DNA from: Micrasema longulum
Lineage: Eukaryota; Arthropoda; Insecta; Trichoptera; Brachycentridae
DNA: 64,000 nt
Assembly (NCBI GenBank): GCA_022494885.1
Contig: JAGVSM010004959.1
Location: 24,540-88,539 of the forward strand
Direction of reading: 5' to 3'
The notes beneath the pieces are model-generated. The model was given only the letters and a program-made list of their open reading frames with translations, did not search any database and had not been told where the DNA came from. Made by a program: the position numbers and the translations under genes. Shown here one piece after another: positions 21,769 through 32,900 of the stretch. Position 1 is the first letter of the stretch; each line of letters starts with the position of its first letter.

Positions 21769-22045
21769 CCAATTTTTATACTTCGTCTTTTACCAGGTAG
21801 TTAATTTAACAATGTTTGAGTATGTCCAAATGCTAGCAGACTGGCTGGATTTCCTTCCTAGGGAGTCATTCATATTTCAATGTATTGCAACATAGATGGA
21901 AAACATTATTGAGAAGGGAATATGAAAGTCTAGTCATTTACAGGGCTCATGACTTGTCATTGGCTGGTTATAGTGGAAATAAATTTTCATATTCCCTTTC
22001 AATAATGTTTTCTCTCTCTGTTGCAATAAATTTAAATATTTAATT
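21769..22045. repeat. Pal-A copy
   Basis: Plus-oriented units through 'tgtccaaatgctagcagact' and 'tttacagggctcatgactt', then a short reverse end ('ttcatattccctttcaataa'). Confidence 0.75.
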
Positions 22046-22054
22046 TTATTTATT

Positions 22055-22265
22055 TATTCATATTTTTCCTTTTACAAAATACAATTAATAATAAAAATAA
22101 TGTGACCTTACTGGGGTTACCCGTGCCGAGGACACTTAACAATAGACTTTTTTTTAAATGTTTTTACATTTGAGAATAAACAAAGAAGACTAACTGAATA
22201 AACAGAGATAATTAACAAAATGTTCAGACAGTTTTAAACACTAATAATTGTTTTGTTTAAAGAGT
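22055..22265 (-). mobile_element. LINE-X 3' end
   Basis: 'aataatgtgaccttactggg', 'gaggacacttaacaatagac' and 'gttcagacagttttaaacac' match the other LINE-X 3' blocks. No coding part is left. Confidence 0.7.
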
Positions 22266-22309
22266 TCTTTAGTTGTGGTTAGATAAGGGAGGTCATACTA
22301 ATATATGTT

Positions 22310-22385
22310 TCATCATCATAATCCCTTTCCGCACCTAATGGTGCAAAGGGCACTGCCTTGGTACACCAAACGTTTATTATCTTAA
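22310..22385 (-). mobile_element. SINE1 3' end
   Basis: 'catcatcataatccctttcc' and 'taatggtgcaaagggcac' are the reverse of the SINE1 tail and 3' block. It is 5'-truncated. Confidence 0.75.
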
Positions 22386-22397
22386 AAAAGACATATT

Positions 22398-22945
22398 TTA
22401 TAGCAATATTTTGAGTTTGTCCATTTTTTGCAGACAAGGACTGGATTCAACTCACTGGGGAGCTGTTAATGTATAGCAACAGAGATCGAGATCATTTAGA
22501 TTTAGGATTCCAGTCTTTGTCTACAAAAAATTGGACAAACTCAAAATATTGTTGATAAATCCACCTGGTCCATGAAGTATAGAAATTGAAAAAATAACAT
22601 TTTCAGGCGTTGCCTAGTATGTAGGTGAAATAATTCAATTAGATGAATCTCACCCGCATAAATAAAGGTTTTAGCTCTTTAACTTCACAAATGTCAACAG
22701 ATGAAAGAATTAAAGGAATATAGATTTTCAAATATGGGCAGAATGGTGAATGTTACAGTGCGTAAAGTGGCCACTTAAACCAGCCATTGACAGGTCATAA
22801 GCCCTGTAGATGCCTAGACTTCTATATTGCCTTCTCTTAAATGTTCTTCATCTCTGTTGTTATATGTTAATATAAACAGCTCCCCAGGGAGTTGAATCCA
22901 GTCCTTGTCTACAAAAATTTGGACAAACTCAAAATATTGTTGATA
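22398..22945. repeat. Pal-B inverted copy
   Basis: A short plus end (22398-22505) with 'aactcactggggagctgt' is followed by a long minus copy ('ggacaaactcaaaatattgt' to 'ttggacaaactc'). The two terminal segments are inverted repeats around the internal part. Confidence 0.8.
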
Positions 22946-23070
22946 TAAAACAAATTTTATTTTACATAAAACGGATATTTTTATATCATGTTACATAATA
23001 TTTGATGTTTTAAAAATAATGTCGGTCAAATGTCCACCACAGAGTTGTTTAATCCCAGGTCCAATTTTTA
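22946..23070 (+). repeat. Repeat O, empty site for a TTAA insertion
   Basis: It matches 54640-54690 plus 54960-55035 ('cggatatttttatatcatgt', 'aatatttgatgttttaaa', 'tgtttaatcccaggtccaa'). At 22990 the sequence is uninterrupted where the other copy carries the 54688-54962 element. Confidence 0.65.
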
Positions 23071-23454
23071 TTAGTTTTCTCATTAGATGAGCAAAGTAGG
23101 GTAAAAAAAATTACTACCCTGGCAACACTAACGAAATGTCCATTTTGTTTCTTCAGCGATCTGACAGATGGAAAAATAATTCATTTTTTAAGTAATGCAT
23201 TTGCTACATACACATTCATTTGGTAATTACACATGAAATGTGATTCCATCCTGTTTCTTTAAGACCCTAGCAGTATTTCTACACTTTAAAAGGTAACAAC
23301 ACGGCATAGTTGAATTCAAATCAGGAGCTGCGTACTGAGCGACGTCTACAAAGAATCTAATGGGTCAAAACGTAAACCTGCTCATTTATGAGTAGTTTAG
23401 TCGCCTTCTGTTTGATGTGCGTATGCGGTTTCTGGTCAATTCTTAATTTTATGG
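23071..23454. other. No recognisable feature
   Basis: Unique-looking AT-rich sequence. No frame, repeat partner or motif supported. Confidence 0.5.
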
Positions 23455-23545
23455 ACAGGTTATAGGCCCTGTGAATGCCTCGACTTCCATATCACCTTCT
23501 AAAAGACGTTTTCCTGTCTGTGGCAGTAAATTTCAATCTTAATAA
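23455..23545 (-). repeat. Diverged Pal fragment
   Basis: 'acaggttataggccctgtga' and 'gcctcgacttccatatcacc' match the Pal core with more substitutions than most copies. Confidence 0.6.
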
Positions 23546-23569
23546 TTGCAAAATTACAGATAGAAATTC

Positions 23570-24010
23570 TCAAACCCGTTTCGCAACGCGAGAGAAAACT
23601 GTGCGAAACGCGATACGGATAGCATTACGTAAATCCGCGGCGATTATCTTACGAACAATTATATAAAAATATCATTAGCCACTTACGCGCTTCCATCGCG
23701 AGTGTTTATTGCAAAACAGCACTGCAGACCTGGTGCATTGGATAACAGCGCCGTGCGGGCGAGCCGGGCGCGCGGCGTATCTGACCGGCGGGAAGATGGC
23801 TTGTGGCCTGACCTCTGCTGATATAACCAATAACAACCGCTAGCGAGGCGACGGGACGAATAATTACGCGGATTCCGATAAACTTTTCGCAGATTCGAGG
23901 TCAATTCGCCTTCAATCGGGCCCGTTGTTGACAATTCAATTGAGAATTGAGGACATAAAAAACCGGCCCCCGTCCTCTTGACATTTGTCTGTGGTTTTAC
24001 GATTTCGAAA
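23570..24010. other. GC-rich unique patch
   Basis: Clearly higher in GC and CpG than the rest (for example 'gcgggcgagccgggcgcgcg'). It has no repeat partner in the window. An 83-codon open frame on the minus strand looks incidental. It could be a promoter or 5' untranslated region, but no TATA or splice signal decides it. Confidence 0.35.
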
Positions 24011-24510
24011 TGAGAGTGCGTTCGAAAAACACCTTTTCGCCAATTGAACCAAAAATCTTCATACAGATTTATATTTTTTTATTTCGTCATGATTGTATGA
24101 CAACGACGCATGTGATTATCGGTTTATTTATTTTTTGACATCTTATGTCACAACTCGATAAGAACAAATGAATATCCTTTAAAACTTGGGTTACTTACAA
24201 ATTTAGATTTTTTCAAACCTTTCAAATAAAGCCTTTATAATATAAAGGCTTTGTTTTAGTCGTTTGCTTACTCCCACACCACACAAACACACCTTTACAC
24301 TTATTATTATGCAAATACCCTATCTTTTTTTAAGTTATTATATCATCGTCGACTGTTTCTGTAAAATAAATAAATAAATAAATAATCTGTTTTAAATCAA
24401 ATATAAAAGAAAACCAATGTCGGATTTTCACACATACGTCGTTTTTCTGCTACCACGACTCAATATTTTAGTTTATTTTATTTTATGTATAAATCATATG
24501 ACAAAAAATA
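24011..24510. other. No recognisable feature
   Basis: AT-rich with (TAAA)n at 24369-24385. No gene or repeat partner seen. Confidence 0.5.
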
Positions 24511-24709
24511 TTTTTTTTTTTTTTTTGAAAAAAAGAAATATTTTCGTTCTTATGATTTACCCAAATATTTAATTTTGAGGGCCATTTTCAACGAGTTGTA
24601 AATAACTCACTATTAGAAAATGGAATCGAGTTGGGGTAGAGTGGGATTCGAACCGCGGACCTTCGGTCCGTGAGTCCGAGACACTAGCCACAGGACCACA
24701 ACCCGATTA
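24511..24709 (-). mobile_element. SINE2 copy 2
   Basis: Reverse SINE2: poly-T at 24511-24526, 'cgagttgtaaataactcact', B-box complement 'ggattcgaacc', and head complement 'gacactagccacaggaccac'. Confidence 0.85.
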
Positions 24710-24944
24710 ATACATTAATACGTTGATAAACCTTCCCAGGAGTTACAAATACTCAATTCGGGACAAAAATAATATCAACATTTAGAAAATAACACATATT
24801 GAGAACAACAAAGAAATAAAGCATGTTTAGCATCTTTATAACTAAATTTAGCACAACAATATATACGCAAGCAGAATAAATATATTTTAAAAAAACGCTT
24901 TTAAGAATAAAAATAAGGAGTGAATCTACTAAGGGAGATAAGGT

Positions 24945-25315
24945 CATTAACGTCACATGCCATGCAGATGATGCTGCCGTAGTGATGATGATAACATATC
25001 CATCTCAGTTAGTAAACATCTGGATGCCTAAGAAATGTCGTAAAGTACAATGAACACATTATTATTGGAAACATTATTTGGATATACAAAACGTGTGTCA
25101 GACCAAATCATGGTGTATAATACAGAGGCGAGGATAGATAGAGAGAAAATAAAAAATACAAAAAACCAAGTAGAAAAACTAAATAGAAAAACTAAATAGA
25201 AAAACCAAATAACTGCTTAGAACGTCAGAGATGAAAGTAGAAACCCAAAAAAGGCAGAATCTAGTCAAGAAGTTAGACGGATTTGCGCATGTAATTATAT
25301 GTCGTATCCAGCCAC
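24945..25315 (+). mobile_element. Decayed RTE-like LINE remnant
   Basis: Broken frames give 'VINVTCHADDAAVV' (a YADD-like box with H for Y) and later 'RTSEMKVE', which echo the palm and C-terminal regions of RTE-type LINEs. Strongly degraded. Confidence 0.4.
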
Positions 25316-25880
25316 TTAATTGAACGACTAGGTTGTTCATGAAATGCTCGTTTTTAATTGAATGGCTATCGGACGCTTAGCCATAATGTTGAAAGCAACG
25401 TTTAACCAAAGGGCTGAACGTGGCTTAGCCTTTTAAATTTGAATACAACAATAATAATTATAAAGAAGTTCAATGGTAAAAAAAAAATGTTCATGGACTA
25501 TTAAACTAAGCCAAATTAAAAAAAAAAAACAACAAATGTCGTGTTATCAGCGCTTTGATTTTTTTAAGTTTTGTGATTTTGACATCATTTTTCCCTGCGA
25601 GGTATCAAATTTTCTAAAGTCAGTTGTTTTGATTGAGGGGTAACCGGAAATGTACCAAACGTTAAAATTTTTGGGATCATTTTCATCGAATTGCAAATAA
25701 ATCACATGGTTTCACTTATTTAGAATCCATGACCGGGACTCTGCCATGTGTGAACGTCAGCTTGAAGAGGAAGATCTACAACATGTTTTTTTTATGCCCT
25801 ATAAATGATTGTTATATTGAGTTCCGATTCGACTCAAATATTAAACACTAACGCACTAATGTATGCGTAGATATTTAAAT
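25316..25880. repeat. Mixed remnants: repeat E and SINE2 pieces
   Basis: 25490-25600 is a reverse, diverged piece of repeat E ('ttaaactaagccaaatta', 'tcagcgctttgattttt'). 25665-25710 resembles the SINE2 body. The rest is unassigned. Confidence 0.4.
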
Positions 25881-25881
25881 A

Positions 25882-26370
25882 ACTTAAAATCTAAAGAGCC
25901 GTTTACACCTGAACAATACAATAGATATGACAATTTTGTCGTGTTCCAGCTTCGCGAATAGCCTCGACCGCGCGGAAAAGAAAGTTGGGACAATACGAAA
26001 ATTTGTAAATTAATAGACGACGGCGTTTATTACGAGGAAAATGACTATGTATTGTATATCAAGAGAACTAAAAAATAATTTAAAACATACTGCCTCCATT
26101 TCAGTAGAAAAAAATGTGCGGAAGTGACACGTTCACGTCGAGAAAATCGTTATTGTCACAAGGTTCTGTCCGTGTGTGTTCACGTGAGGACAATGAATCT
26201 GCTGGCGATCGATGCGCATGATGTTCTGTAGAGATAGCCTGCCCGTCTATCTCAGTGGCGATGTCTCGAAACAATTTTTGTCCTACAATTTGCTGTTAAC
26301 ACGTAAAAATGGTCGAGTTCTAGGACAAAACAAAATTTTATGTCCTGGTGTGAACGATTTTTAAATCTCG
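25882..26370 (+). mobile_element. Possible PIF/Harbinger-like remnant
   Basis: The ends 'gagccgtttacacctgaaca' and the complement of 'tgtcctggtgtgaacgattt' form imperfect inverted repeats of the type found in PIF/Harbinger elements. Inside, a short frame reads 'TKICKLIDDGVYYEENDYVL', with no catalytic motif. It lies about 400 bp upstream of the zinc-finger gene. Confidence 0.35.
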
Positions 26371-26786
26371 ACACTGGCTAGAACATCCCAGTAGGTAATG
26401 TAAAAAAGCCAATAAATAATGAAGAACCAACGATCGCAGCTTTTATCTATGGAAGTTTGACAGATGACAGCGATGGTCCAAAATTCAAAACAAACCTTGA
26501 TCTCGACTAAAAAGTTTAATTAATTACAAAATTAACATATTACACTGTATTTAATTCTAGTATCAAACTGACGGCCATCTAAATATTTCAAAATTGCTAC
26601 TTTTATTCAGCAAAAGTCACTAATAATTTGATTGATATAACATTTTATATTTAAAGGTCGAAATTTCTTCAACACATATTTTCGATAATTTTTGCTTTAA
26701 AATTACATACACCAATAATGTATTTTTTATCTCGGTTGGGTATTAAAACGGCGGTTTCGTTATTATAAAATAGTTTTACCCCTAAA
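26371..26786 (+). promoter_or_regulatory. Presumed promoter and 5' UTR region of the ZAD gene
   Basis: AT-rich and without a repeat partner in this window. No convincing TATA box at a fixed distance. The start codon context is 'cctaaaATGg', with A at -3 and G at +4, which favours initiation here. Confidence 0.4.
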
Positions 26787-26957
26787 ATGGCCGATTTGGA
26801 CTCGCAGAATACGAATAGAAAAAACGTAAAATTCAACAATGCCGTGTGCCAGTGTTGTCTTTCTAAGGAAAATCTCAAAAGTATGCTGGACACTAAATTA
26901 ATTGATTGTAAAATGGAATCTTATGGGAACATGCTACGTAAATGCTTCTCTATTGAG
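26787..26957 (+). CDS. ZAD gene exon 1
   Basis: 57 codons from ATG to a phase-0 donor 'gag|gtgatc'. It encodes the first half of the ZAD including 'AVCQCCLSKENL', whose C21 and C24 form the first zinc pair. Confidence 0.92.
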
Positions 26958-29900
26958 GTGATCATTGTATTATATTATTACTGGCTTTTACCATCGTGGG
27001 ATTAGGGAGAAATTATTTATTATACGGCACAAGTGCCTTTTACAATATAAAGTATACAAAGTAATGAGTTAGTTAGGTATACAAAAATTTAAAAACAATA
27101 TTAAAACATGGGTATAAAAAGAAAAATAGCAAGAAATATACACCTACATGTATGTATGTCAGCATACAAAAGATATAAAAAATATAAAATGAATAAACAC
27201 CAGATCATTAGCATAAGTAGCTTTTGCAAATAATTATTTAATCGTAATTATAGAACATCATGAAATATTTATAAAGAGATGATTTGAATACACAGAGACT
27301 CGAGTTAAAAATGTCCATATGAGAGGTACACTCGTTTCCTAGTCTGTGTATACGCTGTATTGGTGAGCGACAAATATAGCTGATTTGAGAGGGGTGACAA
27401 TAATATAGACTATTTTGTCTAGTTCTACGTGTTGGTACATCAATATTTATTAAATCCGGGAGTTCGCAATAATCGAATTTAGAATTGATGAGGTCATTTA
27501 TTTTCCTGTTACCCTCCAGAGTAGGTAAATCCATAAAAGTTTAACAAAGACATATAACAAATTAGTTAATTAATTAGTTTTTTTCATTTAACAATCAGAA
27601 TTTTTCTGATTTACGGTCCTCCAACGACAATAAAGAAATGATCATTGATTCGACAATGGTTTGAGTATGTCCAAATGTGTCTAGACAGGCTCGATTTCGA
27701 GTTATTTAGATCTAAATCTTGAATTTGTCGGTGGTCCTGTGGCCAGTATCGTGGACTCACGAAGCAAAGGTCTGAGGTTTGAGGTTTGCACCCCGCTCTA
27801 CCACAAGTTGATTCCTATTTTCTATTAGTGAGTTATTTACAACTCTTCAAAATGGGCACCAAAATTAAAATATTGGTGTTAATCATAAGAACCCTAATGT
27901 TTTTGTCAAATAAAATATATAATGAAATAAACGGCATTAATTAATTGATTTGTTATGTTTATTTTATTTATTTATTTATTTACATACACAAGTTTACTGT
28001 ACATTATTTGAGACATAAGTCCCAACTCCATGGGACTAAAAGTCTTGTATTGAGTTGAGACGACCAATTAGTTGACACAGACACATGAGTATATCACCAC
28101 AAATATAGGATCAGAAACAAAAATTAATTTTAAAAAAAAACATATATGGCACATTAATATGGTAAACAGTAAACTCAAACATTGCACCAGGTGGATTTAT
28201 CAACACCTTCTCTAAATTGTTCTTCATCTCTGTTATAATATGTTAATATTAACCAAAACCCCCTCTACAAGGGGGTTTTGGTTGAATCCATTCCTTGTCC
28301 TTGTTTAAGCCAACTTTTTCGCCGAAACCGCAGATGAAGCTCTTTTTACTGGCCGTAATCCAAACTTCGGTCGGTCACTGTTAGTATTGATTCAATAATA
28401 CAGGGGCTGCCTTAAATGATGAAATAATTATTTTTTGTTACAAATCGTTTAATTGCTTTTAAAAATATTCGCCCTTAAGTTTCATGCAGCTTTGCATGCA
28501 TTCGAACCTCTCGAATCTTGGAGGTGGTATCTCCAAAACGTGGTCTTGGAAGGCTTCAACGGCCTCTCGAGGTAATGAATATCACTATCCGCAGATTTTG
28601 GTTTGACATTTGGGAACTCAAAGAATTCGGCAGTAAGACTTTTATTCTGTTTTTTTACCCTGAAATAATCAATAAGAATGCAAACATCTCGATTTTACCT
28701 CGAATCGAATGAGAAAGCTCGTTGACGGCAAAAACCAAACGAAACTTATGTTCTGACACTCTTGCCAATGTATTTTTTGTTTGTTTCAGTTTATAAAAAC
28801 CGAGCAAATAAATCCATTCATTTGCGACGGATGCATCCAAAAGTTGATCAGTGCTTTATATTTTCAAAGAGATATTCTCAAGTCAAGAAAGATTCTAACT
28901 GACATAACTCTGAAGAATACAGAATCACAGAAAGAGCGTAAGTCTCCATTTGATTTTATTTTTTGCAACTGTTTGTACAATACACGTGGAGCATTACACA
29001 AACACTTAAAATTGTTGGAAGTAGATAAATAAATCATTCTTAAACCATGCACAGAAACCCCACTGCACATCTCTTCAATTATTTATTTCAAGCCTGATAC
29101 TCCACCCTGATGCTGCAAAAACAATTAAAAATTAATACAACCTTAGGTTAAAGAGGATTGGTCTACTACTTGGTTAAAGTGAACAATCTACTTCCATTAG
29201 CTATAAGGACAATTAGTAAGTACTTACAATGTAAAGTTGCTATTTAGAAATTGATTTTTATTTATTTATTTTTTAATAAAGGAGTTACATATTTTTTGCC
29301 TTGCTTATTATGTACAAGGCTTATAGTAACTGCAATATGTATGTTCCGTCTAATTTTTAAACTATAGTGTGAGGATCTGGTGGTGGAGATTCATACAGGA
29401 GAAGCCGGACTATTGAAGCAGATCTTCCGTTCCGCTTTGAGAGCGTTCGGCATTTTGTGTCCTATTTCAATTTATTTCAACAATCGCCTTTACTATTTTT
29501 ACCATGTATGATATTACCTCATGTGATAAATCCTTATGTCTTATTACTGTTACGATATTATCTAGGTCCTCATCCAGACTTCTTTTTCATTGCCTTGAAT
29601 TCCGCAGTGGCCTCTTATCTGTGATCTGGATTAAGATTATTATTATTATTATCAGTGATTAAGATTAAGAAATGGATAGTGGAGGTGGGTTGCGCACGTA
29701 TTGATGAGTGGATCAAGCCAAATAGTTACAATTTTGTGTCCTGTTTGTGAAATTTGGTCGACAGGTCTATATGAATTTTTTTGTTTTTTATGATTATTTT
29801 AGTTTAAGATGATAATTAGGTTAATTGGATTAGTTACGTTTTTATTTTTGTTGTTATGTTTATTTTTTTATTATTTATTTATTCAAATTTTTTGCTTACT

Positions 29901-32900
29901 AACTATAATAAATAATAAAAATAATGTGACCTCACTGGGGTTTCCCGTGTCGAGGACACTTAACAATATACTTTTAAAAAATTACATTTGAGAATAAACA
30001 AAGAAGACTAACTTAAAAAAACGAAGATAATTAACAAATATTCAGACAGTTTTAAAAACAAGGTATTTATATAACACACAATGAAAATAACAAAAACCTA
30101 ACATAAGCTATACACTTGTAAAGCAGTTGATTCAATATTGGTATTGGCAAATGAGACAATCCATTTTACTTTTACCTAGCTCCACTATCCATTTTTTTAT
30201 AGCCTTTTTAAACATTTTCTCGTTACTAATTTTAATAGATTAATAGATTTTAATAGATTTTAATAGATAGTGGAAGTAGGTTATAGATTTTAATTGAATA
30301 ATACTCAAAATCCCTTTGTTCAAAAGCGGTGTTAGTTTGTATTTGTTTAAGTTGTCTATGTGTTGAGGATCTAGTGATTATATTATTTGTATGTGATGTA
30401 TTGTGGGGTTATGTCTTTCATTTGAGTAAGAGTAGTTTTTGAATCTATAAGTGAGTATTGTTTTAGCGTATAATTGTTTTGGTGTCATAAGTTGTGATTT
30501 ATGGAATATTTCTTCAGTAGATATCTGTATCGGGACTCTGAGTATTATTTTAAGTATGGATTTTTGTGCAACAAATACACTATTTAAAACTGTGTCACTC
30601 GCACCACCCCAACCGATTATACCGTACTCCAAAATTGATCGGCGCAATGCGAAATAAATCTTTAAAAGTTCATGTACATTAATTATATTTCGAATTAACT
30701 ATGTTCAATAACTAATTTAAGGCATGTTTCACTTAATGTTAAATGTTTCCCTCGGCACGGGACACCCCAGTGTATTCTGTTTAAAAAAAATAATACAAAC
30801 ATAGTAAAAGTATAAATAAATGAAAAAAATGTATAAAAATTTGTAATCGGGGCCCTGGTGCCTCAAAAGTAGATTAGTAAAATCAACATTATACAAAGTG
30901 TTTTTATATACAAACCATTTTTAATTTTTTGTTCGACAGATAAAGCAAACATTGATTCTGAGGAAGAAAATGACAACACAACCCCATTTGTTGATGACAT
31001 CTCAAACAAAATTGATAATTTTAAACCCCCAGAAATTACATCCCTTCCTTATACGCTCGACAGGTCAAATTTCACGTGCGCAAAATGCAACGTCCAGTTC
31101 ACATCTTACAAAGAACTGGCTTCTCACATGCCCGAACACCGTCCCAACCGCATTTGCGAAGTTTGCGGAAAAATATGCGTGTCCGTCAAAAGTTTATTTT
31201 TTCATCTCAAAACGCACTCCGAGCAGAGATACAAATGTACCCAATGCCACAAAGAGTTCAAGACTAAACGCTATTTACTGACGCACGAAAGAGTGACGCA
31301 CCAGGGAAGTCGCTTGAAATTTAAATGCAAAAGTTGCGAGGAAGTTTTTCTGACGTATAACGCACGAGTGAAACACATGGTCGAGAAGCACCAAATGGAG
31401 GACAAAATGTACAAATGTAACCAATGCACATGTCGATACAGGTGACATTTATTTATTGAAATTCTTAAGTCGCACACCTGCGGTAGTTGCTGATAGGACA
31501 CGTGCTGTTAGTAGCTAACATTAACGTGCATGTCGGTTTTGTGCAACTACTATGGTGGAGGTGTATAGCTAGTATAGATTTCCTAAGAATGAATTATTTT
31601 TCACATTGCGAAAATAATTCAGTTGTATCCTCAACTCTTAAAAGACTGTGGTAAATAATCCCTTTGCGAGCAGTGATGTAACATTGTGTTACAACTAGTA
31701 AGAGACGGAATATTCTAAAGTTCAGACGTTTGAGAGAAAAAAACATGGAGACATACTGTTTAATAATTATTTTTCCATAATTTATGCAAATGAACGTATA
31801 ATTTAGCCTTGTTATAGCAAAATAAATTAAAAATCATAAATACTCCGCTCATACTACGCGCGTGCGTCCCCCATCACTGTCATCAACCGACTGAAGACTG
31901 AATTTGTTTTATTTATTTATTTATTTATTAACGGACATTGTCCATGTATACAATTTATAAGGTTTAAATATTACAATAAAAGAGTAGTTTAAAACATTTA
32001 AAGAAAAAAGAAAGAAGCATTGACAAACATAGGGACATCGAGACAAGATCTGAACTATTTATTTAGTGCTCGTTTAAATCGTTGTAAACCTAAACCAAAA
32101 AAGTCCAGATCCTGTCTTGAGTTAACAATACGACAAAGGCGGGTCATTGGAGAATTTAGGCCATAGTTTGTTCTATGCTGATCGATGAACAGTACTTCAT
32201 TGTTTCTCAATCTACGAGTCGGAATATTGAATTTTACTTGTCCCAGTAATGATGGAACATCGATTATACCATTTAGTATGCCGAACATATATATGGAGTC
32301 AATATTAGTTCTACGTTTTTGTAAACTAGAAATATTTAACATTGACTCTATTTCAGCATAAGAATAATTATCTCTCTCTAGTCCAAGCATCCACGCTATT
32401 TACACATCACCCGCTATAGAACAGCGTATCTGTCTTCTTTGCTATGAGTTCTATCCTTGTGCTCTCTCTTATACAGATGTATTGCTGAATTAGCGGACAT
32501 TCATTCCTTTATTTTTTGTATTAACATCCAGCTTATTAACAAATTTTACTTTCCAAATCTGGTGTGAAAATGCCCATTTGAAGATTGGAAAAAATACGAG
32601 AGATATGTCAAGTCTTGTGTCCTATGTCAACTAGTGTGCCATCACAGCCACACAAGAGTTAATATAGCTACCTACTGAAACAAGATTTTCAGCTTCTGTT
32701 CGTTTTTCAGCCGAAACGGAAACTAATTTAAACAAGTTAAAAATCTTTAAATTTATTTCAACAGAGAGGGAAAAAGTTTTCGAGAAGGGAATATGGAAGT
32801 CTAGGCATTTACAGGGCTTATGACCTGTCATTGGCTGGTTTAAGTGGCCACTTTACACACTGTGTAACATTCACCATTCTGCCCATGTTTGAACATCCAC

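Noticed and set aside
23683..23934. An 83-codon minus-strand protein in the GC-rich patch
   Set aside because: Long frames are expected by chance in GC-rich DNA. There is no domain, start context or splice evidence.
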